Shown one piece after another: positions 53,799-62,566 of a DNA stretch of 64,000 nucleotides. A program made the position numbers and the translations under genes. The number at the start of each line of letters is the position of its first letter. The stretch's first letter is position 1. The notes under the pieces are model-generated. The model saw nothing but the letters and a program-made list of their open reading frames with translations. It searched no databases and had not been told where the DNA came from. The stretch comes from JANQIO01 sp965601975 (lineage in GTDB: Bacteria; Pseudomonadota; Gammaproteobacteria; Pseudomonadales; Halieaceae): positions 2,666,001 to 2,730,000 of the forward strand of contig OZ271856.1 of NCBI GenBank assembly GCA_965601975.1, given 5' to 3'.

Positions 53799-56564
53799 AT
53801 GGACAAGACCTTCCAGCCCGCGAATATCGAGGCACGCTGGTACGAGCAGTGGGAAAACTCGGGCTACTTCGCCCCCAGTGGCGAGGGCGAGCCCTACTCC
53901 ATCATGATCCCGCCGCCCAATGTCACGGGCAGCCTGCACATGGGTCACGGCTTCCAGGAAGCCATCATGGATGCGCTGATTCGCTATCACCGCATGCGCG
54001 GCTGCAACACCCTGTGGCAGGTGGGCACGGACCACGCCGGCATCGCCACCCAGATGGTGGTGGAACGGCAGCTGGAAGCCCAGGGCACCAATCGCCATGA
54101 ACTCGGGCGCGATGCGTTTATCGAAAAAGTCTGGGACTGGAAAGAACACTCCGGCGGCACCATTACCCGGCAGCTGCGACGCCTGGGCGCATCCATGGAC
54201 TGGTCCCGGGAGCGCTTCACCATGGACCCCGGCCTGTCGGAAGCCGTGCAGGAAGTCTTTATTCGGCTGTACGACGAAGGGCTGATCTACCGCGGTCAGC
54301 GCCTGGTCAACTGGGACCCGGTGCTGCACACCGCCATCTCCGACCTCGAGGTGATTTCCGAAGAGGAAAAAGGTTCACTGTGGCACCTGCGCTACCCACT
54401 CAGCGACGGTTCCGGCCAGCTCGTGGTGGCGACCACGCGACCGGAGACCATGCTCGGTGATACCGCGGTGGCCGTACACCCGGAGGACGAGCGCTACAGC
54501 CAGCTGATCGGCAAGACCATCGACCTGCCGCTTACCTGCCGACAGATTCCCATCATCGCCGACGAATACGTCGACCGGGAGTTCGGCACCGGCTGTGTGA
54601 AGATCACCCCGGCTCATGATTTCAACGACTGGGAAATGGGGCAGCGCCACCAGCTCGAAGTCATCAACATCCTGACCGTGGATGCGGCCATTAACGACAA
54701 CGCGCCGGAACCCTACAGGGGACTGGATCGCTTCGACGCGCGCAAGCAGGTGGTCGAGGACCTGCAGGCGCTGGACCTGCTGGAGAAAATCGAGGACCAC
54801 ACCCTGAAGGTGCCGCGCGGGGATCGCTCCCACCAGGTCATCGAGCCCTACCTCACCCAGCAGTGGTACGTGGACGCCAAGACCCTCGCCAAGCCGTCCA
54901 TCGAAGCCGTGGAAAACGGCGACATCGAGTTCGTGCCGAAGCAGTGGGAAAACACCTACTTCGCCTGGATGCGGGACATCCAGGACTGGTGCATTTCCCG
55001 GCAGCTCTGGTGGGGTCATCGCATCCCGGCGTGGTACGACGCCGACGGCAACATCTACGTTGGCGCCGATGAAGACACCGTGCGCGAGAAGTACGGGCTC
55101 GACGCGGGCCTCGCCCTTGAGCAGGACGAGGATGTGCTGGACACCTGGTTCTCCTCTGCCCTGTGGACCTTCTCCACCCTGGGCTGGCCGGAGGAAACCG
55201 AGGAGCTGAAGACCTTCCATCCCAGCAGCGTGCTGGTGACGGGCTTCGACATCATCTTCTTCTGGGTCGCTCGGATGATCATGATGACCCTGCACTTCCG
55301 CAAGGAAGTGCCCTTCCACAAGGTCTACGTGCACGGCCTCGTGCGGGACAGTCACGGACAGAAGATGTCGAAGTCGAAAGGGAACGTACTCGACCCCATC
55401 GACCTGATTGACGGCATCGACCTGGAGTCGCTGGTCGAGAAGCGCACCTCCGGCATGATGCAGCCGCAGCTGGCGGCGAAGATCGAGAAGATGACCCGCA
55501 AGGACTTTCCCGACGGCATCGCCGCCTACGGCACCGACGCGCTGCGCTTCACCTATTACTCGCTGGCGTCCACCGGCCGCGATATCAAGTTCGATATCGG
55601 GCGCATCGAGGGCTTCAGGAATTTCTGCAACAAGATCTGGAACGCATCCCGCTACGTGCTGATGAACTGTGAAGAGCAAGCTTGCGGCGCCGCCGACGAA
55701 CCCTTTGAGTTGGGCCTCGCCGATCGCTGGATCATCAGCCGCCTGCAGGAGACCGAAGCCGAGGTCGAGAAAGCTATCGGCAACTATCGTTTCGACCTGG
55801 CATCCCAGGCGATCTACGATTTCATCTGGAACGAGTACTGCGACTGGTACCTGGAACTGTCCAAGCCGGTGCTCTGGGACGACAGCGCCAGCGACGCTTT
55901 GAAAACAGGCACGCGACGCACTTTGATCCGTGTGCTGGAAGCCTCACTGCGGCTCGCGCATCCGCTGATGCCTTTTATTACCGAGGAAATCTGGCAGCGC
56001 ATTGCGCCGCTGGCGGGCCGCGAGGGCGCGACGATCATGCTGCAGCCCTACCCGCTGGCGGAGGACAAAAAAATAGACAGTTCTGCGACGGCAGATATAG
56101 AATGGCTCAAATCCGTCATTGTCGGTGTACGTAATATCCGCGGCGAAATGTCCGTACCGCCCGGCAAGGAAATCAGCGTGCTGCTGCGCAATGGCGACAA
56201 TAAAGATAAGAATAGGCTGGAAGAGAACGAGCAATACCTGAAGAAGCTGGCAAAGCTTTCCGATATCCGTTTCCTGTCAGAGGATGAAGACGCACCACCC
56301 GCCTCCGCGGCGCTGGTTGGCGACCTGGAAATCCTGGTACCCATGGCAGGCCTGATCGATCCGGAAGCAGAGCTGGCGAGACTGGCGAAAGAAATCGACA
56401 AGCTGGAGAAAGAGCTCGCGAAAGTTCAGGGCAAACTTTCCAACAGCGCATTCGTCGACAAGGCCCCCAAAGAGGTCGTCGAGAAAGAACGCCAGAAAAT
56501 GCTCGGCCTGCAGCAGTCGCTGGATAAACTCCAGCAACAGGTAGAAGAGCTGCGCCAGCTGTAG
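53799..56564 (+). CDS. valS: Valyl-tRNA synthetase
   Basis: 921 residues of class I synthetase. The HIGH motif appears as PPPNVTGSLHMGHGF and the KMSKS motif as KMSKSKGNVLDP. The editing (CP1) domain includes TTRPETMLGDTAVAVHPED. The C-terminal coiled-coil arm starts near residue 850 (LARLAKEIDKLEKELAKVQGKL). ATG 53799 is favoured over the longer frame at 53778. It is the last gene of the pepA-holC-valS block. Confidence 0.97.
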   Translation: MDKTFQPANIEARWYEQWENSGYFAPSGEGEPYSIMIPPPNVTGSLHMGHGFQEAIMDALIRYHRMRGCNTLWQVGTDHAGIATQMVVERQLEAQGTNRHELGRDAFIEKVWDWKEHSGGTITRQLRRLGASMDWSRERFTMDPGLSEAVQEVFIRLYDEGLIYRGQRLVNWDPVLHTAISDLEVISEEEKGSLWHLRYPLSDGSGQLVVATTRPETMLGDTAVAVHPEDERYSQLIGKTIDLPLTCRQIPIIADEYVDREFGTGCVKITPAHDFNDWEMGQRHQLEVINILTVDAAINDNAPEPYRGLDRFDARKQVVEDLQALDLLEKIEDHTLKVPRGDRSHQVIEPYLTQQWYVDAKTLAKPSIEAVENGDIEFVPKQWENTYFAWMRDIQDWCISRQLWWGHRIPAWYDADGNIYVGADEDTVREKYGLDAGLALEQDEDVLDTWFSSALWTFSTLGWPEETEELKTFHPSSVLVTGFDIIFFWVARMIMMTLHFRKEVPFHKVYVHGLVRDSHGQKMSKSKGNVLDPIDLIDGIDLESLVEKRTSGMMQPQLAAKIEKMTRKDFPDGIAAYGTDALRFTYYSLASTGRDIKFDIGRIEGFRNFCNKIWNASRYVLMNCEEQACGAADEPFELGLADRWIISRLQETEAEVEKAIGNYRFDLASQAIYDFIWNEYCDWYLELSKPVLWDDSASDALKTGTRRTLIRVLEASLRLAHPLMPFITEEIWQRIAPLAGREGATIMLQPYPLAEDKKIDSSATADIEWLKSVIVGVRNIRGEMSVPPGKEISVLLRNGDNKDKNRLEENEQYLKKLAKLSDIRFLSEDEDAPPASAALVGDLEILVPMAGLIDPEAELARLAKEIDKLEKELAKVQGKLSNSAFVDKAPKEVVEKERQKMLGLQQSLDKLQQQVEELRQL

Positions 56565-56752
56565 AACTGAGCGGGAAACCCGCCAGGAAAAAAATGGAGG
56601 CGTCCCAAAGGCAAAGGAAGGGGCGCAAGTCCGGTCGAAAGGCCGGCACCTCGATGACGAGATTACAAGTTCCGGCAGCGGATAATAACCAAAGCTGTAC
56701 CGTCGCTGGATATAACAACGAAGAACTGGCTACAACGTCGAGGAAAAGTGGT

Positions 56753-56971
56753 ATGAGTGATCGGGTAACGGGCACTGTTAAGTGGTTCAACAACGCCAAG
56801 GGTTTCGGCTTTATCACCCGGGGCGAAGGCAGCACCGAAGATGTCTTCGTTCATTTTCGTTCTATCCAGGGGGACGGTTACCGCACCCTGAATGAAGGAC
56901 AACAAGTCGAATTCACCGTGGTGGAAGGCCCCAAGGGCCTGCAGGCGGAAGACGTCGCCAAGGTCTCCTGA
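56753..56971 (+). CDS. Cold-shock-domain protein
   Basis: 72 residues, a single cold-shock domain with RNP1 KGFGFI and RNP2-type VFVHF motifs (GTVKWFNNAKGFGFITRGEG; DVFVHFRSIQGDGYR). ATG 56753 has AGGAAAAG upstream; the longer frame from 56594 is leader. The 188-bp gap after valS probably contains a long 5' leader of the kind used in cold-shock regulation, though no defined element is recognisable. A second CSD gene follows. Confidence 0.93.
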   Translation: MSDRVTGTVKWFNNAKGFGFITRGEGSTEDVFVHFRSIQGDGYRTLNEGQQVEFTVVEGPKGLQAEDVAKVS

Positions 56972-57006
56972 CCGCGTGGGCTGAACGCCACACGCAACGA
57001 GGTACC

Positions 57007-57025
57007 GGCCGGGACGGTCCCGGCC
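57007..57025. other. GC-rich hairpin between the two cold-shock-domain genes
   Basis: GGCCGGGA-CGG-TCCCGGCC is a perfect 8-bp stem with a 3-nt loop, 35 bp after the csp stop. There is no T-run, so it is at best a weak terminator or an mRNA-stabilising structure. Confidence 0.45.
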
Positions 57026-57143
57026 ACCGCAGCAACACGGCCCGGGCGCGGGACACCGCGCCAGGGTTTGTCAAAATCGGCACCAGTGGGCTGATAACCC
57101 TGGCGTCATAGCGTCGTTTCTCTTTTTTGCCGGCCTTTTCCCA

Positions 57144-57566
57144 ATGAGCCTACTCCTGCAACTGACGATCAGCCTCGTGGCGGCCATCGCCGTGACCGCG
57201 GTGATACTGGCATTCAATCTCACCGCGCAACCCGCGGCCCTGGCCACAGTGGTACTGGCGGGATGCTGTGCCTCGCCGTTGCTGGGTGCACTGCCGGGTG
57301 GTGGCAGGCAGAGGCCTGACCAGCCCGCTGCGCCAGCGCCCGCCGCTGACGACAATCGCGAAGAAGGTGAAATCAAGTGGTTCAATGTCAGCAAGGGTTT
57401 CGGCTTCATCCGCCGCGACAATGGTGAGGAGATCTTCGTCCACTTCCGCTCGATTCGCGGACCCCACCGCGGGCGCAAGCAGTTGCGCGACGGTCAGCGT
57501 GTTTCCTTTGTCGTCGCTGACAGCGACAAGGGGCCGCAGGCAGAGGACGTCGAAACCCTGGGCTGA
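57144..57566 (+). CDS. Membrane-anchored cold-shock-domain protein
   Basis: 140 residues. Two closely spaced hydrophobic helices (about 4-26 and 29-50) are followed by a Pro/Ala linker. A C-terminal cold-shock domain follows (EGEIKWFNVSKGFGFIRRDNGEEIFVHFRSIRG). The RNA-binding aromatics of RNP1/RNP2 are intact. Tethering an RNA chaperone to the inner membrane is unusual; the orientation should place the CSD in the cytoplasm. It follows the soluble csp gene by 172 bp. Confidence 0.85.
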   Translation: MSLLLQLTISLVAAIAVTAVILAFNLTAQPAALATVVLAGCCASPLLGALPGGGRQRPDQPAAPAPAADDNREEGEIKWFNVSKGFGFIRRDNGEEIFVHFRSIRGPHRGRKQLRDGQRVSFVVADSDKGPQAEDVETLG

Positions 57567-57575
57567 GTCACCCCG

Positions 57576-57833
57576 CTAGTAATGCGGCGGCTTTTCCTGT
57601 TCCGGTTTGTCCGCCATTTGGGCCTGCAGGCTCTCGTAGCGCTCCTGTACCAGGGTCCACTGACGCTGCAGCGTTGCCAGGTCCTGCTGCTGTGCGCTGA
57701 GCGCGTCATTGAGATCGGAAATCGTCTGCTCCTGGAACGCCAGCTGGGTCTGGAGTTCGACCACCTGCTCTTCCAGGGCGGCCAGCTTTTTCTCGAGCGC
57801 CGTCGCCTCGCCGCCGGCGATGTCTTGTTCCAT
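57576..57833 (-). CDS. slyX: SlyX family protein
   Basis: 85 residues, almost entirely coiled coil (LEKKLAALEEQVVELQTQLAFQEQTISDLNDAL), with the SlyX ending QEKPPHY. Function of the family is unknown. Convergent with the membrane CSD gene, with 9 bp between the stops. Confidence 0.9.
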   Translation of the reverse strand: MEQDIAGGEATALEKKLAALEEQVVELQTQLAFQEQTISDLNDALSAQQQDLATLQRQWTLVQERYESLQAQMADKPEQEKPPHY

Positions 57834-57894
57834 GATGCTTCAGCCCTGATTGCGGGGCCGCTATTATACCGGTGCCACAAGCAGAGAGTCCCCC

Positions 57895-58257
57895 ATGCCA
57901 TCCAAGCGTTCCAATAGTCGTCCGGTCTATTCCACCAAGAGTGGCAGGCTCTGTCCCCAGTGCCACCGGGCGGTGGCGGACTGCGTCTGCGGCAAGGCGA
58001 GACCCGCCTACAGCGGCGACGGCGTCGTGCGCATACGCCGGGAAACCAAGGGTCGCGGTGGCAAGGCTGTGACAGTGATCGAGGGTATCCCCCTGCCGCC
58101 ACCGGAACTCAAGGCCCTGGCGAAGGAGCTCAAGAAGCGCTGTGGCGTCGGCGGCAGCACGCGGGAAGAAACCATCGAGATCCAGGGCGACGCCCGCGAG
58201 CTCTGCAAGCAGGAACTGGAGCGCCGCGGTTATACCGTGAAGCTGTCAGGCGGTTAG
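57895..58257 (+). CDS. yciH: SUI1-family translation initiation factor-like protein
   Basis: 120 residues of the bacterial eIF1/SUI1 family, which influences start-site fidelity. The N-terminal Cys pair region (LCPQCHRAVADCVC) is followed by the SUI1 fold (RETKGRGGKAVTVIEGIPL, CGVGGSTREETIEIQGD, CKQELERRGYTVKLSGG). ATG 57895 is preferred over the longer frame at 57850. Confidence 0.92.
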   Translation: MPSKRSNSRPVYSTKSGRLCPQCHRAVADCVCGKARPAYSGDGVVRIRRETKGRGGKAVTVIEGIPLPPPELKALAKELKKRCGVGGSTREETIEIQGDARELCKQELERRGYTVKLSGG

Positions 58258-58494
58258 CGACAACTAGCGTATTTGTCGTTAAAAATTCATATAAGAAAAC
58301 TGGTATAAGTCCCTATTTCTATTGGCTTAATAGGAAACCTGTGCTTAAATTCTGAAAATAATTAAAACAAGCCGGTACAGGCTGCTTAGTGAAGGTATTT
58401 CGGTACCCGAGCGGGCGAAAAAGCCAAGCCGAGCAGGTGGGATTTACCCACCACGACCATAGCGAGTAAGGCTTTCCTGAACAGGACAGAGGCT
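58258..58494 (+). other. A/T-rich gap followed by a structured leader, unassigned
   Basis: The first ~110 bp (58258-58370) are unusually A/T-rich for this window and may hold a promoter. From about 58376 to 58494 the sequence can form several hairpins: GGTATTTCGGTACC (58394-58407), GGTGGG-ATTTA-CCCACC (58436-58452) and TCCTG-AA-CAGGA (58475-58486). No T-run terminator follows. It leads directly into the ATG at 58495. I could not match it to a known riboswitch; the GEMM (c-di-GMP) pattern does not fit. Confidence 0.5.
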
Positions 58495-58884
58495 ATGTAT
58501 GTGACAGCGGAACACCTGAAGGACCAGGTTATCCAACCCACCCTCAAGTACCTTGGGGTGTGGAGTACTGCCGCTGAACAATTCCTGCTCTCCGCCGCAA
58601 CCAATGCTCCCGAACTCGGACTCTTCTCAGCTCGCCAGGACGGCCTCGGCATCTTCCACATCACGCCGGGCCAGCATCGCGATATCTGGGACAAGCACCT
58701 GGCCTTCAACCCCGACCTCGCCTCGCGCGTGCGGGGGCTGGCAAGCCAGCGCGCCTTCCTCAGCGACCCTGACAAGGAGCTGCAGACGAACCTGAGTTAT
58801 TGCACGGCGATTGCCTGGTTGTTGTACGAGCGCACGAATCCGGCTAGCGGCGATGAACTGGGGGAAGCCTCGGCCACCGCCTGA
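58495..58884 (+). CDS. Hypothetical protein, possibly phage-derived
   Basis: 129 residues, no signal peptide or membrane helix. A central segment (APELGLFSARQDGLGIFHITPGQHRDIWDKHL) loosely recalls phage structural or lysozyme-like proteins that carry ESxLGxYxI-type motifs; the Glu is retained, but this is a weak resemblance. AGGACAGAGG precedes the ATG. It is preceded by the structured leader and is the only gene in the window with a possible viral origin. Confidence 0.6.
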   Translation: MYVTAEHLKDQVIQPTLKYLGVWSTAAEQFLLSAATNAPELGLFSARQDGLGIFHITPGQHRDIWDKHLAFNPDLASRVRGLASQRAFLSDPDKELQTNLSYCTAIAWLLYERTNPASGDELGEASATA

Positions 58885-58901
58885 GGCGGCCGCGCGGCAA
58901 A

Positions 58902-59510
58902 CTACCAGTCCAGGTCTTCCGGCAGATGCCGGAGGTCTTCGGGCCGATCGATATCCTGCCTTGCATCCAGCAGCCGGTAGCTGCGACCCGTCTCCTCCAG
59001 CGCTTCAACACTTAGCCTGAGCACCGCATTGCTGCCCCAGGGCATATCCGCGAACAGTTCCCGGCACAGGGTCTTCAGTCCCAGCAAAACATAGCCGCCA
59101 TCCAGCGCCGGGCCCAGCACGACATCGACCGCGTCCAGCGCCCTCACCGCCTGGAGCACATAGTCCGCGTCCAGCTCGGGCGAATCACTCCCCACCAGGA
59201 TCACCCGCTCATGAGAGTCCAGGCCCGCCGCGGCGATATGTTGCATTTTCGCCCCCAGGTCCCCGCCGGGCTGTGGATGCAGGCTGCTCGCACCGGCATC
59301 CAGGCACTCCTGGAACAGCGGGTTGCCGACGTCACCGGCCACCCACAGTTGCAGGGGGCCGGCCTCGCTGAGCCGGCCGGCAGTGCGCAACACCATCGCG
59401 GCGTGCAGGGCCGCGGCCCGCTGTGGCGACAGCGCCGACAGCAGGCGTGTCTTGACCTTTCCGGGTACCGGTTCCCGGGCCAGCTGCGCGATTACGAAAT
59501 CAGTGGTCAT
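58902..59510 (-). CDS. TIGR04282-family glycosyltransferase (DUF2064)
   Basis: 202 residues, a small GT-A-like nucleotidyl/glycosyltransferase. The N-terminal FVIAQLAREPVPGKVKTRLL replaces the usual nucleotide-binding start, and VGSDSPELDADYVLQAV is the DxD-type metal site region. VVLGPALDGGYVLLGLK follows, as expected of this family. The gene is last in a three-gene minus-strand operon with the GT2-like gene (11-bp overlap) and arsS. Confidence 0.85.
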   Translation of the reverse strand: MTTDFVIAQLAREPVPGKVKTRLLSALSPQRAAALHAAMVLRTAGRLSEAGPLQLWVAGDVGNPLFQECLDAGASSLHPQPGGDLGAKMQHIAAAGLDSHERVILVGSDSPELDADYVLQAVRALDAVDVVLGPALDGGYVLLGLKTLCRELFADMPWGSNAVLRLSVEALEETGRSYRLLDARQDIDRPEDLRHLPEDLDW

Positions 59511-60186
59511 GCCAGGACTTCGACAATCCTGCCGGGGCCGCGCCCAGCCAGTAGCGCAGCCGCAGGGACCACATCAGCAGCACTGTGCGCAGCACGCCGC
59601 GCTGTTCCCAGCGCCGGCTCGATGTCACCACCGGCGGTGTGAGCATCCGCGGCGAGGCCCGCCGGCGCAGCCGTTTGCTCAGCTCCACATCTTCCATCAG
59701 GGGGATATCAGCAAAACCGCCCAGTGATTCGAAAAGCGCGCGCGATACAAACAGGCACTGGTCGCCGGTGGCGACCTGGGTCCAGCGGGATCGCCAGCTC
59801 ATAAACCGTTCGATGATGCGGAAGCGCCAGTCGTCGCCACTGAGACACACCTGGAAGAAGCCCCACGACGGCTGATCCTCCAGCGCGTCTACAAATTCCT
59901 GTGGCGAAATGGTGAGGGCGGTATCGCAGTGCAGAAAAGCGAGGTAGTCACCACAGGCGACGGCGGCACCGGCATTCTGCTGGCGAGCGCGTCCCGGGGC
60001 GCTCTGCAGTAATTGATCCACGCGGCCCTCGGCCAGCACCCGGCTGTCATCTTCGCTGCCGCCGTCCACCAGGATGATTTCGGCCACCGGTCTCCACGCG
60101 GAGAGCTGCGCCAGCAGGTCCGGCAGCACCGCGGCTTCGTTCAGTACGGGGATGACCAGGCTCAGCCTGGGCGTGCCGGTGTTCAA
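59500..60186 (-). CDS. TIGR04283-family GT2 glycosyltransferase
   Basis: 228 residues. The GT2 fold begins LSLVIPVLNEAAVLPDLLAQL and has IILVDGGSEDDSRV. The metal-binding region is FLHCDTAL and the substrate region IPLMEDVELSKRL. Members of this family are commonly paired with TIGR04282 proteins and with arsS, consistent with a role in assembling arsenosugar- or lipid-linked sugars. It overlaps arsS by 4 bp and the downstream GT by 11 bp. Confidence 0.87.
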   Translation of the reverse strand: MNTGTPRLSLVIPVLNEAAVLPDLLAQLSAWRPVAEIILVDGGSEDDSRVLAEGRVDQLLQSAPGRARQQNAGAAVACGDYLAFLHCDTALTISPQEFVDALEDQPSWGFFQVCLSGDDWRFRIIERFMSWRSRWTQVATGDQCLFVSRALFESLGGFADIPLMEDVELSKRLRRRASPRMLTPPVVTSSRRWEQRGVLRTVLLMWSLRLRYWLGAAPAGLSKSWHDH

Positions 60187-61145
60187 CTCTCCAGGGCGCC
60201 GCCGCAGCTGCTGCCCTGCCCGGCGGTGCAGCCGTAGCAGTGTTCGCCCGTCGCTATCGGGGCAGTGGCCAGTGAATCGTCCTGCAGCAGGTCGCGGATG
60301 TGGCGCCGGCCGTCGCTGGCCAGCACCGGGATATCCAGCATCTGGTTGAAGTCACAATCGAACAGGTAGCCCTGCCAGTCGACGCTGAGGAGGCTGCGGC
60401 ACATGACGGTTGCCAGGTTCTCCTCACTGAAATTCTCTCGCAGCAGCGCCATATAGTCGGTGTACTGTCCCTGGGACAGCAGCACCGCCCCGAAGCGGCT
60501 GATCGGCATATTGGTGATCGTGTATAGCTGGTCGAAGACGATCCCGAAGCGCTCCGACAGTTCGCGCTTGTAGTCGGCCTCGAGGCTCGCCTGGGGCGGC
60601 GGCAGGACCGGTCCCACCGGGTTGTAGACCAGGTTGAGCTGCAGGCGTTCGTCGCGGCCGTAGCCAAGTTCGTTGAGCAGGCGGATGGCGCGGATGCTGT
60701 CGTCGTAAACTCCCTTGCCCCGCTGCTGCTCCACGTTCTCCTCCAGGTAGCAGGGCAGCGACGCGGTCACTGTCACGCCCTGGTCGGCGAGAAACTGGGC
60801 GAGATCTTCCTGGCCGGGCTCCAGCAGGATGGTCAGGTTGCAGCGGTCGATCACGTCGATCTCCCGCTCACGGGCGGCAAACACCAGGCGCCGGAAGTGT
60901 TCATTGAGTTCAGGTGCGCCGCCGGTCAGGTCCAGGGTCTGCGGGCGCAGCTGGTGCAGCAGCTCGATGAGCTGGTCGATGGTCTCCCCGGTCATTTCCT
61001 CGGTGCGGGTAGGCCCTGCGTTTACATGACAGTGCACGCAGCTCAGGTTGCAGCGGTAGCCCAGGTTGACCTGCAGGGTGGAGATCACCTGCCGGCGTAT
61101 GGGGGGAAAGTCGGTTTCCAGGAGCAGTGGTCGGGTATCGAGCAT
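60183..61145 (-). CDS. arsS: Arsenosugar biosynthesis radical SAM protein ArsS
   Basis: 320 residues. The radical-SAM cluster motif is CNLSCVHCH, preceded by ISTLQVNLGYR. DLTGGAPELNEHF and the C-terminal cysteine-rich HCYGCTAGQGSSCGGALE match the ArsS family, which couples arsenic and a deoxyadenosyl moiety on the way to arsenosugars. It heads a minus-strand operon with two glycosyltransferases. No arsM methyltransferase is in the window. Its start is 47 bp from the divergent glutamine-synthetase-like gene. Confidence 0.92.
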   Translation of the reverse strand: MLDTRPLLLETDFPPIRRQVISTLQVNLGYRCNLSCVHCHVNAGPTRTEEMTGETIDQLIELLHQLRPQTLDLTGGAPELNEHFRRLVFAAREREIDVIDRCNLTILLEPGQEDLAQFLADQGVTVTASLPCYLEENVEQQRGKGVYDDSIRAIRLLNELGYGRDERLQLNLVYNPVGPVLPPPQASLEADYKRELSERFGIVFDQLYTITNMPISRFGAVLLSQGQYTDYMALLRENFSEENLATVMCRSLLSVDWQGYLFDCDFNQMLDIPVLASDGRRHIRDLLQDDSLATAPIATGEHCYGCTAGQGSSCGGALES

Positions 61146-61192
61146 CTGTCTATGATAGCGAGAAGCCCCGTTCCAGGCACAAGGATTTTCCC

Positions 61193-62566
61193 ATGGACCC
61201 CAGAAACGTCACTGACAACGATTCCGCCCGTGCCTACCTCCAGGAAACCGGCTTCGACAACATCAAGCTGGCGGTGACCGACCTGGACGGCGTCCTGCGC
61301 GGCAAGTATGTCAGCCGCGACAAGTTCCTCTCGGCCCTCGACAAGGGATTCGGGTTCTGCGACGTGATCTTCGGCTGGGACACCAACGATGAGCTCTACG
61401 CCGAGGACTCCTACACCGGCTGGCGCACTGCCTTCCCCGACGCCTGGGCCCGAATCGATCCCGCCAGCTGTAGGGCACTGCCCCTGGAAGATCACCAGAG
61501 CGCCCTGTTCCTGGCCGACTTTGCCGAGGACAAGGCGGCCTCTGTCTGTCCGCGTTCGCTGTTGAAGCGGGTGCTGGCGCGCGGCCGCGACCTCGGCTTC
61601 AGCGCCCACGCCGCCGCCGAGTTCGAATTCTTCCTGTTCGACGAAACCCCCGACAGCCTGCGCAGCAAGGGCTACCGGGACCTGGAACCGATGACGCCTG
61701 GCATGTTCGGCTACTCGGTCCTGCGCAACTCCACCCATGCGGAACTGTATCACCAGCTGCTGTCGATGGCTTCCGACATGGGCATGCCGCTGGAGGGGCT
61801 GCACACGGAAACGGGCCCCGGGGTGCTGGAGGCGGCAATGACCCACTCCGACGCCCTGCGCGCCGCCGACAACGCGGTGCTGTTCAAGACATTCACCAAG
61901 GTACTGGCCCAGCAGCAGGGCCTGATGGCCACGTTCATGGCACGCTGGTCATCGGACTATCCCGGCCAGTCCGGGCATCTGCACCTCTCGCTCACCAACG
62001 AGGCCGGCGATCCGGTGTTCCACGACCCGGACAGGGCCGCCAACATGTCCGACACCATGCGCTGGTTCATCGGCGGGCAACAGAAACTGCTGCCCGAGCT
62101 TCTCTGCCTGGTCGCCGCCAGCTGCAACAGCTATACCCGGTTGGTACCGGGCTTCTGGGCACCAACGGCCGCCAGCTGGGGCATCGACAACCGCACCTGC
62201 GCGCTGCGTGCGATTCCCGGCAGCCCGTCCGCGCAGCGCGTCGAGTACCGGATTGCCGCCGCTGACATCAACCCCTACCTGGCCCTCGCCGCTGCCTTCG
62301 GCTCCGGTTTCTGGGGCATCGAGAACAAGCAGGAACCCACCGAGCCTTTCGCCGGTGACGCCTACAGCGGGCGTTTTCCAAAGGCGCTGCAGCTTCCCGC
62401 GACGCTGACCGAGGCGGCGGGACGCCTGCGCCGCTCGGCTGCCGCGCGGGAGCTGTTCGGCGAGGAGTTTGTCGAGCACTACGCTTACACCCGCGAGTGG
62501 GAGGAATCCGAGCAGCGCAAGGCGGTGACCGACTGGCAGCTGCAGCGTTACTTCGAGATCATCTGA
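61193..62566 (+). CDS. Glutamine synthetase family protein (PuuA/GMAS-like ligase)
   Basis: 457 residues of the GS family, which ligates ammonia or an amine to glutamate using ATP. N-terminal VTDLDGVLRGKYVSRDKFL resembles the gamma-glutamyl-amine synthetases rather than GlnA. The active-site AAEFEFFLFDE, SGHLHLSLTN and ALRAIPGSP, RVEYRIAAADINPYLALAA are intact. ATG 61193 is where homology begins. Its TGATG junction with the downstream iron alcohol dehydrogenase indicates co-translation, so amine or amino-alcohol utilisation is more likely than ammonium assimilation. Confidence 0.85.
   Translation: MDPRNVTDNDSARAYLQETGFDNIKLAVTDLDGVLRGKYVSRDKFLSALDKGFGFCDVIFGWDTNDELYAEDSYTGWRTAFPDAWARIDPASCRALPLEDHQSALFLADFAEDKAASVCPRSLLKRVLARGRDLGFSAHAAAEFEFFLFDETPDSLRSKGYRDLEPMTPGMFGYSVLRNSTHAELYHQLLSMASDMGMPLEGLHTETGPGVLEAAMTHSDALRAADNAVLFKTFTKVLAQQQGLMATFMARWSSDYPGQSGHLHLSLTNEAGDPVFHDPDRAANMSDTMRWFIGGQQKLLPELLCLVAASCNSYTRLVPGFWAPTAASWGIDNRTCALRAIPGSPSAQRVEYRIAAADINPYLALAAAFGSGFWGIENKQEPTEPFAGDAYSGRFPKALQLPATLTEAAGRLRRSAAARELFGEEFVEHYAYTREWEESEQRKAVTDWQLQRYFEII

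Noticed and set aside
56570..56582. Terminator after valS (GCGGG-AAA-CCCGC)
   Set aside because: Only a 5-bp stem, with an A-run rather than a T-run on the coding strand.
58376..58494. GEMM-type c-di-GMP riboswitch before the orphan gene
   Set aside because: The conserved GNRA-loop/receptor arrangement and the ACGCAAAGCC segment are not present; only generic hairpins are seen.
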